From positions 1-64,000 of the forward strand of contig NZ_OBMI01000001.1 in the NCBI RefSeq assembly GCF_900199185.1: a stretch of 64,000 nucleotides of DNA, written 5' to 3'. The DNA is from Sphingomonas guangdongensis (lineage in GTDB: Bacteria; Pseudomonadota; Alphaproteobacteria; Sphingomonadales; Sphingomonadaceae). This document shows positions 22,361 through 31,841 of the stretch, in pieces (position 1 is the first letter of the stretch; each line of letters begins with the position of its first letter). The notes below the pieces were generated by a model, which did no database searches, was not told where the DNA came from, and saw only the letters and a list, made by a program, of their open reading frames with translations. Both the position numbers and the translations under genes were made by a program.

Positions 22361-25048
22361 TTAGCGAGCGGCGAGCGCGGCCTGCGCCGCCGCCAGTCGC
22401 GCGATCGGGACACGATAGGGCGAGGCGGAGACGTAATCGAGCCCGACCTGCTCGCAAAAGGCGATGGACGCGGGATCGCCGCCGTGCTCGCCGCAGATGC
22501 CGAGCTTGATGTCCGGCCGCGTCGCGCGACCGCGCTCGGCCGCCAGGCTCACCAGCTCGCCGACGCCCTCGACGTCGAGGCTGACGAACGGGTCTTTGGC
22601 GTAGATGCCCTGCTCCACGTACCCCGACAGGAAGCGCGCTGCGTCGTCGCGGCTGACGCCGAGCGTCGTCTGGGTGAGATCGTTGGTGCCAAACGAGAAG
22701 AATGCTCCAGCCTCGGCGATCTCGCCCGCCTTGAGCGCGGCGCGCGGCAGCTCGATCATGGTGCCGACGAGGTAGTCGATCCGGCGGCCCTTCTCCGCGA
22801 ACACCGCCTCCGCAGCACGATCGACCACCGCCTTCATCAACTCCAGCTCGCGCTTGGTCGCGACCAGCGGGATCATGATCTCCGGTACCGGCGCATCGCC
22901 CGACTTCTCGGCGACGAGCACCGCGGCCTCGAAGATGGCGCGCGCCTGCATCTCGTAGATCTCGGGATAGGTCACGCCCAGGCGGCAGCCGCGGTGGCCG
23001 AGCATGGGATTGAACTCGTGAAGCTCGGCGGCGCGGCGCTTCAGCGTGTCGACGTCGAGCCCGGCGGCGGCCGCGACCTCCGCGAACTCCACCTCCTCGT
23101 GCGGCAGGAACTCGTGGAGTGGCGGGTCGAGCAGGCGGATGGTGCAGGGCAAGCCCACCATCACCTCGAAGATCTCGACGAAATCGCTGCGCTGCTCGGG
23201 GAGCAGCCGGTCGAGCGCGGCGCGGCGGCCGGCCTCATCTGACGCCAGGATCATCTGGCGAACCGCGGTGATCCGCGCGGCGTCGAAGAACATGTGCTCG
23301 GTGCGGCACAGTCCGATTCCCTCCGCGCCGAACTCGCGCGCGGTGCGGCAGTCGAGCGGAGTCTCGGCGTTGGTGCGGACCTTAAGCCGGCGGACCTTGT
23401 CGGCCCAGGCCATCAGCGTGCCGAAGTCGCCGACCAGCTCGGGCTGGATGGTGGGGACGGCGCCCGCCATTACCTCTCCGGTCGAGCCGTCTATGGTGAT
23501 GACCTCACCGGCCGCGATCACACGGTCGCCGATCCGCATGCCGTCCTTGCCGATCGAGAGCGCGCCCGCACCCGACACGCACGGGCGCCCCATGCCGCGC
23601 GCGACCACCGCGGCGTGGCTCGTCATGCCGCCGCGCGCGGTCAAGATGCCCTTGGCCGCGTGCATGCCGTGGATGTCCTCGGGCGAGGTCTCGACCCGAA
23701 CCAGGATCACGTCGCGACCGGCCTGCGCCGCCTCCTCCGCTGCGTCGGCGGTGAACACGACCGCGCCGGACGCGGCACCGGGCGACGCGGGCAGCCCGGT
23801 GGTGAGCACGTCGCGCGGCGCGGCGGGATCGAGCGTCGGGTGCAACAGCTGGTCGAGCGCGGCCGGATCGACGCGGGCGACCGCCTCCTCCTCGCTGATC
23901 AGCCCCTCCCCCGCCATGTCGACCGCGATCTTGAGCGCGGCCTTTGCCGTCCGCTTGCCCGATCGGGTCTGGAGCATCCAGAGCTTGCCCTGTTGCACCG
24001 TGAACTCGATGTCCTGCATGTCGCGGTAGTGCCGCTCCAGCAGGTCGAACACGCGGGCGAGCTCGCCGTAGACCTGCGGCATCGCCTCCTCCATCGACGC
24101 GGCGCGGGCGCCCGCCGCCTCGCGCGCGGCGCGGGTCAGGTACTGGGGCGTGCGGATGCCGGCGACGACATCCTCGCCCTGTGCGTTGATAAGAAATTCG
24201 CCGTAGTAGGCGTTGTCGCCCTTGGCCGGATCGCGGGTGAAGGCGACGCCGGTCGCCGACGTGTCACCCATGTTGCCGAACACCATCGCCTGGACGTTGA
24301 CGGCGGTGCCCCAACTCGCCGGAATGTAGTTGAGGCGGCGGTAGACCTTGGCACGCTCCGACTGCCAGGAACCGAACACCGCGCCGATCGCGCCCCACAG
24401 CTGATCGTGGACGTCCTGCGGGAACGGCTTGCCCCACAGTTCCTCGACCAGCGCCTTGTACTCGGCGACAAGGCTTCGCCAGTCGGCGGCGGTCATGTCC
24501 GTATCGAGGCCGTAGCCCTGGTCTTCCTTCGCGATCTCAAGCGCTTCCTCGAACCGGCTGTGATCGAGTTCGAGGACTACGTCCGAATACATCTGAATGA
24601 ATCGGCGATAGCTGTCCCAGGCGAAGCGCGGGTCGCCGGATGCGGCGGCGAGGCCCTCCACGGTTCGGTCGTTAAGGCCGAGGTTCAGCACCGTGTCCAT
24701 CATGCCAGGCATCGACGCCCGCGCGCCCGAGCGGACGGAGACGAGCAGCGGATCGGCCGCGTCGCCGAAGCGCTTGCCGGTGATCTCCTCGATGTGCGCC
24801 AGCCCGTCGGCGACCTCGTCGCGCAGGCTGTCCGGGAAGGCGCCGCCTTCCTCGTAATAGCGGGTGCACATCGCGGTCGAAATGGTGAAGCCCGGGGGCA
24901 CCGGCAGGCCGATCGAGGCCATTTCGGCGAGGTTCGCGCCCTTGCCGCCCAGGAGATTGCGGTCGCCACCGCCCCCATCCGACACGCCGCCGCCGAAGCG
25001 GTAGACGTAGCGCTGGTCGTTCGCGGCAGCGCGCGGGGCAGTGGCCAT
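22361..25048 (-). CDS. ppdK: Pyruvate, phosphate dikinase
   Basis: The 895-residue enzyme interconverts pyruvate, ATP and Pi with PEP, AMP and PPi. The ATP-grasp N-terminal domain is marked by LLGGKGANLAEMASIGLPVPPGFTIST and SVRSGARASMPGMMDTVLNLG. The swivelling phosphohistidine is in GGMTSHAAVVARGMGRPC, and the C-terminal PEP domain holds GLCRTEHMFF, MLGHRGCRLG and LGICGEHGGDP with the catalytic Cys. ATG 25048 fits the family start; the longer open frame upstream is not supported. It follows glyQ-glyS on the same strand, a typical sphingomonad order, and may feed gluconeogenesis. Confidence 0.95.
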   Translation of the reverse strand: MATAPRAAANDQRYVYRFGGGVSDGGGGDRNLLGGKGANLAEMASIGLPVPPGFTISTAMCTRYYEEGGAFPDSLRDEVADGLAHIEEITGKRFGDAADPLLVSVRSGARASMPGMMDTVLNLGLNDRTVEGLAAASGDPRFAWDSYRRFIQMYSDVVLELDHSRFEEALEIAKEDQGYGLDTDMTAADWRSLVAEYKALVEELWGKPFPQDVHDQLWGAIGAVFGSWQSERAKVYRRLNYIPASWGTAVNVQAMVFGNMGDTSATGVAFTRDPAKGDNAYYGEFLINAQGEDVVAGIRTPQYLTRAAREAAGARAASMEEAMPQVYGELARVFDLLERHYRDMQDIEFTVQQGKLWMLQTRSGKRTAKAALKIAVDMAGEGLISEEEAVARVDPAALDQLLHPTLDPAAPRDVLTTGLPASPGAASGAVVFTADAAEEAAQAGRDVILVRVETSPEDIHGMHAAKGILTARGGMTSHAAVVARGMGRPCVSGAGALSIGKDGMRIGDRVIAAGEVITIDGSTGEVMAGAVPTIQPELVGDFGTLMAWADKVRRLKVRTNAETPLDCRTAREFGAEGIGLCRTEHMFFDAARITAVRQMILASDEAGRRAALDRLLPEQRSDFVEIFEVMVGLPCTIRLLDPPLHEFLPHEEVEFAEVAAAAGLDVDTLKRRAAELHEFNPMLGHRGCRLGVTYPEIYEMQARAIFEAAVLVAEKSGDAPVPEIMIPLVATKRELELMKAVVDRAAEAVFAEKGRRIDYLVGTMIELPRAALKAGEIAEAGAFFSFGTNDLTQTTLGVSRDDAARFLSGYVEQGIYAKDPFVSLDVEGVGELVSLAAERGRATRPDIKLGICGEHGGDPASIAFCEQVGLDYVSASPYRVPIARLAAAQAALAAR

Positions 25049-25155
25049 GGTGATCTCCTCCGGGTGTTCTGTTGTTTGGCGCGTTGTGCGCCGCAACAGA
25101 GCTAAGTTCAACCCGGGCGGGACCGCCACTGTCTCGCTTCGACCCGTTGGGAGCG

Positions 25156-27390
25156 CTACCCCTCGATCTTCGAGAAATCGGCAACCGCGTGGACGGCCGC
25201 GCGGACGCGGGCGAGCAGCCCGAGCCGCGCCTCGCGCCTGGCCGGATCGGGGTCGTTGACGGTGACGCTCTCGAAGAAGGCGTCGATCGGCGCGCGCAGC
25301 TCGGCGAGGGCCGCCATCGCGCGGGCGAAGTCCTCCTGCTCGACTGCGATGCGGGCGAGCGGCTCGGCGCGGTCGAGTGCCTCGATCAGCGCGAGTTCGG
25401 CGGGTTCGGGATCGTAGCCGAGGTGCCGGACGCGGCGCTGGTGCGCCCACTCGCCCACCGTGTCGCGGAAGTCGGCGTCCTCGACGAGGACCAGCGGGTC
25501 CTCCTCGCCGGTCTCCGCCACGCCCTGGTGATCGCGCGTTTCCGCTTCTTCATCGGCGGGCGGAGGGGTGTAGCCCTCCTTTTTCAGGATGTTGGCGGCG
25601 CGCTTGTACCCGGCGAGCAGGTTCGCACCGTCGTCGGTCGCGACAAAGGCCTGGAGCGCGTGAACGCGGGCGAGCAGGCGGACGAGGTCGTCCTCCCCGC
25701 CCAGCGCGAACACCGCGTCGATCAGGTCATGGCGGACGCCGGCCTCGCGTTGCTGGACTTTGAGGCGGTCGGCGAAGAAGGCGAGCACGTCGCCGCTTGC
25801 CTGACTGCCGAGTGGAAATCGCAAGCGGTTGTCGAGGATTAGCGCGATCACGCCCAGTGCCGAGCGCCGGAGCGCAAACGGATCCTTAGAGCCGCTCGGC
25901 TTCAGGTCGGCCGCGAAGAACTGCGTGATGCTGTCCAGCTTATCCGCCAGGCTCACCGCAACCGTCACCGGATCAGTCGGGACCTCGTCGCCTTGGCCGA
26001 CCGGCTTGTAGTGGTCGCGGACGGCGGCCGCGACCGCCGAGTCCTCGCCCTGCGCGGCGGCGTAGTAGCCGCCCATCAGGCCTTGCAACTCGGGGAACTC
26101 GCCAACCATGCCGGTGACCAGGTCGGCCTTGGCAAGCCGTGCGGCGCGTTCGACCTGGTCAGCCAATCGGGCACGATCGGCGGGGCTGAATGCCGGCGGC
26201 TCGGGCGCGTGGATCGGCTGGTCGCCCGTCGTCTCGGCGAACGGCTCTCGTTCCGGCGCAGCGGCGCGGCCGACCATGCCCTCCTCGACCAGCCAGCGAG
26301 CGAGCTTGGCGACGCGGTCGACCTTGTCCGCGACGGTGCCGAGCTTCTCGTGGAAGACGATCTTCTCGAGCTTGGGCGTCAGGTTCTCGAGCCGGGTCTT
26401 TTGATCGGTCTCGTAGAAGAAGCGCGCGTCGGAGAGGCGGGCGGCGAGCACCTTGCGGTTGCCCTCGACGATCTTCGCGCCGCCGTCGCGCGGCTCGATG
26501 TTGGCGACGCAGATGAAGGCGTTGGCGAGCCGCCCCGCGCCGTCCTGGCAGACGAAATACTTCTGGTTCACGCGCGCGGTGAGCTGGATCACCTCGGGCG
26601 GCACGCTCAAGAAGTCGGGGTCGAACCGGCCGAGGAGCGGCACCGGCCACTCGATCAGGCCCGCGTTCTCCGCGAGCAGCCCCTCGTCGCGGATCAGGGT
26701 GAGGCCGGCCTGGGCGGCGAGCGTCGTCGCGCCGGTGGCGATGATGCCCTCGCGCTCGTCCTGGTCGACGATCACGTGGCAGGCGCGCAGCTTCTCCACA
26801 TAGTCAGCGGCCGAGCCGATCGTGATGACGCCGGGATGGTGGAAGCGGTGGCCGACCGTCGCCGCGCCGCTGGCGATGCCGGCGACCTCGCACGGCACGA
26901 TGACGTCGCCGAACAGCGCGACGATGCCCTGCAGGGGACGCACCCAGCGGAGCGACTCGGTCGAGAGCGAGGCGTCCCCCCAGCGCATCGACTTGGGCCA
27001 GGGAAAGGCGCGGACGATCGCCGGGATCGCCTCGGCGAGCACGTCGGCGGTGGCGCGGCCGGGGCGCTCGATCACCGCGTAGTAGACGCCGTCGCGCTCC
27101 GTCAGCTGATCGGCGGTGAGGCCGGTCTTGCGGAGGAAGCCGTCGAGCGCTTGCGGGGGGGCGCTGCTGCGCGGGCCCTTCAGCTCCTCGCTGACGGCCT
27201 CGGTCGCGTCGGGCAGGTCGCGGGCGATCAGCGCGAGGCGGCGCGGCGTCGCGTAGGTGGTGAGGTCGCCCGCGGTCAGGCCGGCCTTGGCGAGCTCGGC
27301 CGCGAACAAGCGGGCGAGGTCCTCGCGGGCGCGGGCCTGCATGCGGGCCGGGATCTCTTCCGAGCGGAGTTCGAGGAGGAAGTCGGTCAC
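25156..27390 (-). CDS. glyS: Glycyl-tRNA synthetase beta subunit
   Basis: The 744-residue protein is the tRNA-binding subunit of the heterotetrameric bacterial glycyl-tRNA synthetase. It begins [18 protein letters not shown], the standard GlyS start, and contains [21 protein letters not shown] and the C-terminal DALR-type anticodon domain. Acidic linkers near residues 395-425 and 610-640 make it somewhat longer than the E. coli protein. The ATG overlaps the glyQ stop (ATGA, 27387-27390), ensuring coupled synthesis of both subunits. The 25049-25155 spacer to ppdK holds only a weak hairpin. Confidence 0.95.
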   Translation of the reverse strand: MTDFLLELRSEEIPARMQARAREDLARLFAAELAKAGLTAGDLTTYATPRRLALIARDLPDATEAVSEELKGPRSSAPPQALDGFLRKTGLTADQLTERDGVYYAVIERPGRATADVLAEAIPAIVRAFPWPKSMRWGDASLSTESLRWVRPLQGIVALFGDVIVPCEVAGIASGAATVGHRFHHPGVITIGSAADYVEKLRACHVIVDQDEREGIIATGATTLAAQAGLTLIRDEGLLAENAGLIEWPVPLLGRFDPDFLSVPPEVIQLTARVNQKYFVCQDGAGRLANAFICVANIEPRDGGAKIVEGNRKVLAARLSDARFFYETDQKTRLENLTPKLEKIVFHEKLGTVADKVDRVAKLARWLVEEGMVGRAAAPEREPFAETTGDQPIHAPEPPAFSPADRARLADQVERAARLAKADLVTGMVGEFPELQGLMGGYYAAAQGEDSAVAAAVRDHYKPVGQGDEVPTDPVTVAVSLADKLDSITQFFAADLKPSGSKDPFALRRSALGVIALILDNRLRFPLGSQASGDVLAFFADRLKVQQREAGVRHDLIDAVFALGGEDDLVRLLARVHALQAFVATDDGANLLAGYKRAANILKKEGYTPPPADEEAETRDHQGVAETGEEDPLVLVEDADFRDTVGEWAHQRRVRHLGYDPEPAELALIEALDRAEPLARIAVEQEDFARAMAALAELRAPIDAFFESVTVNDPDPARREARLGLLARVRAAVHAVADFSKIEG

Positions 27391-28289
27391 GCTACGCTCC
27401 AGTTCGGATGGCGCGACTTCCAGCCTTCCGCGTTCTTATCCATCCACTTGGCGCAGCTGCCCTTTGCGAGGTCGCGGACCCGGCCGATATAGGCCTGGCG
27501 CTCGGCGACGGAGATGACGCCGCGCGCCTGGAGCAGGTTGAAGAGGTGGCTGGCCTCGATCGCCTGCTCGTAGGCCGGGATCGGCAAGTCGGCGGCGAGG
27601 CTCCGCTCGCACTCGGCCGCCGCCTTGCGGAACAGGTCGAACAGCGCGTCGGTGTCGGCGACCTCGAAGTTCCAGGTCGACATCTGGCGCTCGTTCTCTA
27701 GGAACACGTCGCCGTAGGTGACGCCAGCGTCGTTGAAGGCGAGGTCGTAGACGTTGTCCTTGTCCTGGATGTACATCGCGAGGCGCTCGAGCCCGTAGGT
27801 GAGCTCGCCCGCGACCGGCTTGCAGTCGAACCCGCCCATCTGCTGGAAATAGGTGAACTGCGTCACCTCCATCCCGTCGCACCACACCTCCCAGCCGAGC
27901 CCCCAGGCGCCGAGCGTCGGGCTTTCCCAGTCGTCCTCCACGAAGCGGATGTCGTGGGTCGCGAAGTCGATGCCGATCGCCGCGAGGCTGCCCAGATACT
28001 GCTCCTGGAGGTCGGCGGGGCTCGGCTTCAGGATGACCTGGTATTGGTAATAGTGCTGGAGCCGGTTCGGGTTCTCGCCGTAGCGGCCGTCGGTCGGGCG
28101 GCGGCACGGCTGAACAAAGGCGCAATTCCACGGATCGGGCCCGAGCGCGCGGAGCGTCGTCGCGGGGTGAAACGTCCCCGCCCCCATCCGCATGTCATAG
28201 GGCTGCAGGATCACGCAGCCTCGCGCCGCCCAGTAATCGTGGAGCGTCAGGATCATGCGCTGGAAGGAGAGCGGGCCGGTGTCTGTCAC
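27387..28289 (-). CDS. glyQ: Glycyl-tRNA synthetase alpha subunit
   Basis: The 300-residue catalytic subunit forms glycyl-adenylate. It has the class II motifs: [58 protein letters not shown] and [21 protein letters not shown]. The length and N-terminus match the family. It is first in a minus-strand unit glyQ-glyS(-ppdK-lipoprotein). It is divergent from the small XRE regulator, with 28290-28473 between them. Confidence 0.96.
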   Translation of the reverse strand: MTDTGPLSFQRMILTLHDYWAARGCVILQPYDMRMGAGTFHPATTLRALGPDPWNCAFVQPCRRPTDGRYGENPNRLQHYYQYQVILKPSPADLQEQYLGSLAAIGIDFATHDIRFVEDDWESPTLGAWGLGWEVWCDGMEVTQFTYFQQMGGFDCKPVAGELTYGLERLAMYIQDKDNVYDLAFNDAGVTYGDVFLENERQMSTWNFEVADTDALFDLFRKAAAECERSLAADLPIPAYEQAIEASHLFNLLQARGVISVAERQAYIGRVRDLAKGSCAKWMDKNAEGWKSRHPNWSVA

Positions 28290-28414
28290 GGTCGGCGCGT
28301 GTGCCGGATGGCGCCGGGAGGGTCAAGCAAGCGGCCGTCTGATGACAGGTTCGCAAAACTTTCTGTCAGGCGTTGTTGACATAGAAGAGGATTGTAGACA
28401 TTTAGTCATGGTCA

Positions 28415-28431
28415 CCTGACATACGGTCAGG
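28415..28431. promoter_or_regulatory. Inverted repeat upstream of the XRE regulator
   Basis: CCTGAC (28415-28420) and GTCAGG (28426-28431) form a perfect six-base inverted repeat with five bases between. A further CTGTCAGG lies just upstream at about 28363-28370 and a TTGACA at 28376-28381. The arrangement suits an autoregulatory operator of the small XRE protein at 28474. Confidence 0.45.
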
Positions 28432-28473
28432 CGACAGTGACAAGGAACCTGCGCCATGCCAGAGGAGGAGGAG

Positions 28474-28677
28474 ATGAAGAATCGCCTCAAGGTGCTGCGT
28501 GCCGAACGCGACTGGAGCCAGGCGGAGCTTGCCGTGCAGCTCGACGTCTCGCGCCAGGCCGTGAACGCGATCGAGACGGGCAAGTACGACCCGTCGCTGC
28601 CCCTCGCCTTTCGCATCGGGCGGCTGTTCGACATGAAGATCGAGGAGATATTCGATGACGGTGAGCATCGTGGCTGA
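28474..28677 (+). CDS. Small XRE/Cro-type HTH regulator
   Basis: The 67-residue protein is almost all helix-turn-helix: KNRLKVLRAERDWSQAELAVQLDVSRQAVNAIETGKYDPSLPLAFRIGRLFDMKIEEIF. This is the YozG/PF01381 type that typically sits beside a membrane protein gene. ATG 28474 directly follows a strong GAGGAGGAGGAG, so the upstream ATG at 28456 is unlikely. The downstream membrane-protein gene overlaps it by 23 bases. Autoregulation through the repeats at 28415-28431 is likely. Confidence 0.88.
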   Translation: MKNRLKVLRAERDWSQAELAVQLDVSRQAVNAIETGKYDPSLPLAFRIGRLFDMKIEEIFDDGEHRG

Positions 28678-29125
28678 GATCCCGGGCGCTCAGCGGCCGG
28701 GCGCGGAGCCCAAGAGCGCGTCGGTGAAGGCCAACCACCGCCTGCTTGCCTGGTCGGGCGTGCTGGGCGGCGCGATCGGCTTTGCCATGGCGATGAGCGT
28801 TCTGAGCACGCGACCGGAGCAGGGCAACGTCGCCGAGGCGATGATCTACGGCCCGCTGCCGGTCTGGCTGGCGGTCGTCATGGCGCTGCTTTGGGGTGCC
28901 GTCCTGCCTGTTATCTCCTGGCGGTGGCACCAGGTCGTCGACGAGCATGAGCGCGAGGCGTACCGCGACGGTGCCGTAGCCGGCTTCTACGTCATGGGGG
29001 TGGGTGCGCCCGTGTGGTGGCTGCTCGCCCGTGCCGGCCTGCTGCCGCCAATCGACCTCGCTACCCTCTACGCCTCGTTCCTGATCGTCTCCGGTCTGGT
29101 TTGGGCATGGCGCAAGTACCGCTGA
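28655..29125 (+). CDS. Membrane protein paired with the XRE regulator
   Basis: The 156-residue protein has four predicted membrane segments, near residues 33-50 (WSGVLGGAIGFAMAMSVL), 68-88 (PVWLAVVMALLWGAVLPVI), 107-125 and 134-150. Its N-terminal 25 residues are polar. The start lies inside the XRE gene, after GAGGAG at about 28640-28645, so translation is coupled. Pairs of a tiny XRE regulator and a four-helix membrane protein are widespread; the function is not known. No family name can be given with confidence. Confidence 0.75.
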   Translation: MTVSIVAEIPGAQRPGAEPKSASVKANHRLLAWSGVLGGAIGFAMAMSVLSTRPEQGNVAEAMIYGPLPVWLAVVMALLWGAVLPVISWRWHQVVDEHEREAYRDGAVAGFYVMGVGAPVWWLLARAGLLPPIDLATLYASFLIVSGLVWAWRKYR

Positions 29126-29157
29126 TCTGACACTGTATTTTCGGGAGGGACCAATCC

Positions 29158-30063
29158 ATGAAGACGCTGATGAAGACTGCCGCCTCTGCGCTTGCGCTAC
29201 TGTTCGTGCTGCCTGCCTGTGCGCAGCAGGCCCCCGCGCCGGCCCCCGCCGCGCAGGACGCCGATCCCGCGCTGTGGGTGGTCAAGGACGCCGACACGAC
29301 GGTCTACCTGTTCGGCACCGTGCACGTGCTGAAGCCCGGGCTCAGTTGGTTCGACGAGGCGGTGAAGACCGCGTTCGACAAGTCGGACACGCTGGTGCTG
29401 GAGATGGTGGAGCCGGAGCCGGCCGCGATGCAGCAGCTGGTGATGGCCAAGGCGATGAACCCGGCCGGCCCCACGCTGACCGAGCAGATCCCGGAGGCGA
29501 AGCGGCCCGCATACCTTAAGGCGATGGCCGACAACGGCATCCCACCGGCTGCGTTCGACCGGATGAAGCCGTGGCTGGCCGCGGTGACGCTCTCGGTGCT
29601 GCCGCTCAAGAAGCTCGGCTATGATCCGGAGACGGGCGCGGAAAAGGTGCTGACCGGCGCGGCCAAGACTGCGGGCAAGAAGATCGACGCGGTGGAAACC
29701 GCGGAGCAGCAGCTCGGCTTCTTCGATTCGCTCACGCCCGCAGCGCAGGTCGAGTTCCTGACCTCCACCGTCGACGAGCTGCCAAAGCTTGGCGAGACGA
29801 TGGGGACGATGATCGCCGACTGGTCGGAAGGCGACCCGGACTCGCTCGCCGTGCTGCTCAACGAGAGCATGAAGGAGTCGCCGGAGGTCGCGAAGACGCT
29901 GCTCTACGACCGCAACGCGCGCTGGGCCGACTGGATCGTCAAGCGGATGGAGCAGCCGGGCACCGTGTTCTTCGCGGTCGGTGCGGGCCACCTGGCGGGC
30001 GACCGCAGCGTGATCGCGGACCTCAAGGCGAGGAAGCTGACGGCGGAGCGGGTGAAGTACTGA
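29158..30063 (+). CDS. TraB/GumN-family protein, exported
   Basis: The 301-residue protein has a signal peptide with a Cys (LFVLPACAQQ) and an Ala/Pro linker. The TraB/GumN core includes YLFGTVHVLKPG (GTxH motif) near residue 55, DTLVLEMVEPE, and the C-terminal GAGHLAGDRSV. The family is thought to be metal-dependent, with GxxH and catalytic acidic residues, but its in vivo substrate is unresolved. GGGAGG nine bases before ATG 29158 supports the start. A 9-bp hairpin follows the stop. Confidence 0.88.
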   Translation: MKTLMKTAASALALLFVLPACAQQAPAPAPAAQDADPALWVVKDADTTVYLFGTVHVLKPGLSWFDEAVKTAFDKSDTLVLEMVEPEPAAMQQLVMAKAMNPAGPTLTEQIPEAKRPAYLKAMADNGIPPAAFDRMKPWLAAVTLSVLPLKKLGYDPETGAEKVLTGAAKTAGKKIDAVETAEQQLGFFDSLTPAAQVEFLTSTVDELPKLGETMGTMIADWSEGDPDSLAVLLNESMKESPEVAKTLLYDRNARWADWIVKRMEQPGTVFFAVGAGHLAGDRSVIADLKARKLTAERVKY

Positions 30064-30069
30064 GCTGAG

Positions 30070-30100
30070 CAGCGCCTCCGCCCGCGTAGTCGAGGCGCTG
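30070..30100 (+). terminator. Hairpin after the TraB/GumN gene
   Basis: CAGCGCCTC (30070-30078) pairs perfectly with GAGGCGCTG (30092-30100) seven bases after the stop codon. No T-run follows. A second GC-rich hairpin (about 30123-30155) lies between here and rplY and may belong to its leader. Confidence 0.5.
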
Positions 30101-30227
30101 TCCACTCCACCGGTATCCTTGCCAGCGCGCGCCTTTGTCGCTAAGGGCGCGCGCTTGCCGCGGCAGGGTCATCCCTGGAGGCCTGCCGGGCATGAACAGA
30201 TAGCAACTAGCAGATCGGATAAGACAC

Positions 30228-30842
30228 ATGAGCGAGCAGCTTACGCTGTCGGCCGAGACGCGCGACCGGGCAGGCAAGGGAGCCTCCCGGGCACTGCGTC
30301 GCGAAGGCCGCGTCCCCGCCGTCATCTACGGCAACAAGCAGGAGCCGACCAGCATCAGCCTGAACGAGCGCGAGCTCACCAAGCTGCTGGGCACCGGCCA
30401 CTTCATGAACTCGGTTGTGATGGTCGATGCCGGCCAGGGCGCGGTGCGCACGCTGCCGAAGGACGTCGCGTTTCACCCGGTCACCGATCGCCCGCTCCAT
30501 GTCGACTTCCTGCGGATCGGCGAGCACAGCTCGGTCACGGTCGCCGTGCCGGTCGTGTTCACCGACGAGGATGCATCGCCCGGCATCACCAAGGGCGGCG
30601 TGCTGAACATCGTCCGCCACGAACTGGAGCTGGTGGTCGACGCGGCCGACATCCCCGGTGAGATCCAGGTTTCGCTGAAGGGCCTGGACGTGGGCGACTC
30701 GATCCACATTTCGAACGTCACCCTGCCGGCTGGCGCGCAGCCGTCGATCGACGACCGTGACTTCACCATCGCGACCCTGGTCGCCCCGTCGGCGCTGAAG
30801 TCGTCGGAGGGTGACGCCGAGGCGCCGGCCGAGGAGGCGTAA
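30228..30842 (+). CDS. rplY: 50S ribosomal protein L25/general stress protein Ctc
   Basis: The 204-residue protein belongs to the long (TL5/CTC-like) L25 group that binds 5S rRNA. The N-terminal L25 domain has [28 protein letters not shown]. The TL5 C-terminal beta domain includes VEVPVVFT-like [10 protein letters not shown] and [10 protein letters not shown]. An acidic tail ends [12 protein letters not shown] 30228 with AAGACAC upstream is plausible. It precedes pth, a common alphaproteobacterial pair, with a strong hairpin in between. Confidence 0.93.
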   Translation: MSEQLTLSAETRDRAGKGASRALRREGRVPAVIYGNKQEPTSISLNERELTKLLGTGHFMNSVVMVDAGQGAVRTLPKDVAFHPVTDRPLHVDFLRIGEHSSVTVAVPVVFTDEDASPGITKGGVLNIVRHELELVVDAADIPGEIQVSLKGLDVGDSIHISNVTLPAGAQPSIDDRDFTIATLVAPSALKSSEGDAEAPAEEA

Positions 30843-30853
30843 GCCTCGCAACC

Positions 30854-30881
30854 GTCACTCCAGCGAACGCTGGCATGACGA
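30854..30881. repeat. Short palindromic element
   Basis: CGTCA and TGACG flank CCAGCG-AA-CGCTGG, giving a nested inverted repeat. Similar palindromes with a CCAGCG or CCCCGGC core occur at 32438, 32551, 37301, 39838 and 41236. Confidence 0.5.
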
Positions 30882-30889
30882 CTATCCGG

Positions 30890-30923
30890 AACGCCCCCGC
30901 CCCCTAGGGTTGCGGGGGCGTTC
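30890..30923 (+). terminator. Strong hairpin between rplY and pth
   Basis: GAACGCCCCCGC (30890-30901) pairs perfectly with GCGGGGGCGTTC (30912-30923), a 12-bp GC-rich stem followed by TGCTAT. It probably ends or attenuates the rplY transcript; pth starts 16 bases later. Confidence 0.65.
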
Positions 30924-30938
30924 TGCTATGGAGGGGCC

Positions 30939-31508
30939 ATGCAGCTGTGGGTTGGCCTGGGGAACCCGGGTGCGGAGTATGCGATGAACCGGCACAATGC
31001 CGGCTTCCAGGCGGTCGACGCGATCGCCGCGCTGCACGGCTTTGCCGCACCCCGGAAGGCGTTCCAGGGCTGGACGCAGGAGGGCCGGATCGGCACGGAG
31101 AAGGTCGTGCTGCTCAAGCCCGCGACCTTCATGAACGAGAGCGGCCGCGCGGTCCGCGCCGCGGCGGACTTCTTCAAGCTCGGCGCGGAGGCGATCACGG
31201 TCTTCCACGACGAGCTCGACCTGGCGCCGCTCAAGGTCAAGGTGAAGACGGGCGGCGGCACCGCGGGGCAGAACGGGCTGCGCTCGATCGTCCAGCACCT
31301 CGACCCCGCCTTCCGTCGCGTGCGGATCGGGATCGGCCATCCCGGTCACAAGGACCGGGTGACGGGGCACGTCCTGTCCAACTGGCACAAGAGCGAGGTG
31401 GAGGCGCTGTCCGAGCTGCTGGGTGCGATCGCCGCGGAGGCGCCGCTGCTCGCGGCGGGCGATGACGTGCGCTTCATGAACGACGTGGCCCTGCGGGTGG
31501 CGGCATGA
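30939..31508 (+). CDS. pth: Peptidyl-tRNA hydrolase
   Basis: The 189-residue enzyme releases peptidyl-tRNAs. It starts MQLWVGLGNPGAEYAMNRHNAGF, holding the catalytic His of the N-R-H-N motif. KPATFMNESGRAV and HDELDL with the catalytic Asp, then GGGTAGQNGLRSI and RVRIGIGHPG, complete the family signature. GGAGGGGCC precedes the ATG. The stop overlaps the DUF4087 gene by ATGA (31505-31508). Confidence 0.95.
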   Translation: MQLWVGLGNPGAEYAMNRHNAGFQAVDAIAALHGFAAPRKAFQGWTQEGRIGTEKVVLLKPATFMNESGRAVRAAADFFKLGAEAITVFHDELDLAPLKVKVKTGGGTAGQNGLRSIVQHLDPAFRRVRIGIGHPGHKDRVTGHVLSNWHKSEVEALSELLGAIAAEAPLLAAGDDVRFMNDVALRVAA

Positions 31509-31840
31509 TCCTGGCCCTGCTCCTGCTGCTTGGCAGCCCGCAGGCACCGGCCAAGCGCTGCGGCTGGATCGCCAATCCGACGCCCGGCAACTGGTGGATC
31601 ACCGACCGGGATGGCGAGTGGCTGCTCGGGGCGCAGGGCGGGTACCAGGCGCCGGGCATGGACGTGATCCCCGACCTGTCGGCACGGGAGTGGATCCGCA
31701 CCAACGGCTATTACGGCGTCGGCTGCGCCTGCCTGACGATGACGGTCGACAAGCGCACGAGCCGCGTGACCCGCGTCTATTCGGCGCAGCAGCGGCCGCT
31801 CAAGGCGTGCAGGGCCGATCGCCGCATCGGCGAGCGCTGA
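31505..31840 (+). CDS. DUF4087-like small exported protein
   Basis: The 111-residue protein has a short hydrophobic N-terminus (MILALLLLLGSPQA). The domain continues KRCGWIANPTPGNWWITDRDGEWLL, YQAPGMDVIPD and YYGVGCACLTM. The W-x-x-NPTPxNWW pattern matches DUF4087, a family without a known function. Four Cys residues suggest a folded periplasmic domain. Translation is coupled to pth by the ATGA overlap and to the next gene by a stop/GTG spacing of one base. Confidence 0.8.
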   Translation: MILALLLLLGSPQAPAKRCGWIANPTPGNWWITDRDGEWLLGAQGGYQAPGMDVIPDLSAREWIRTNGYYGVGCACLTMTVDKRTSRVTRVYSAQQRPLKACRADRRIGER

Positions 31841-31841
31841 C

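Noticed and set aside
23294..25105. 603-codon plus-strand frame opposite ppdK
   Set aside because: Antisense of a well-conserved enzyme.
28290..28473. Glycine riboswitch or T-box ahead of glyQ
   Set aside because: No tandem aptamer or antiterminator structure is visible; the repeats there fit the divergent XRE gene better.
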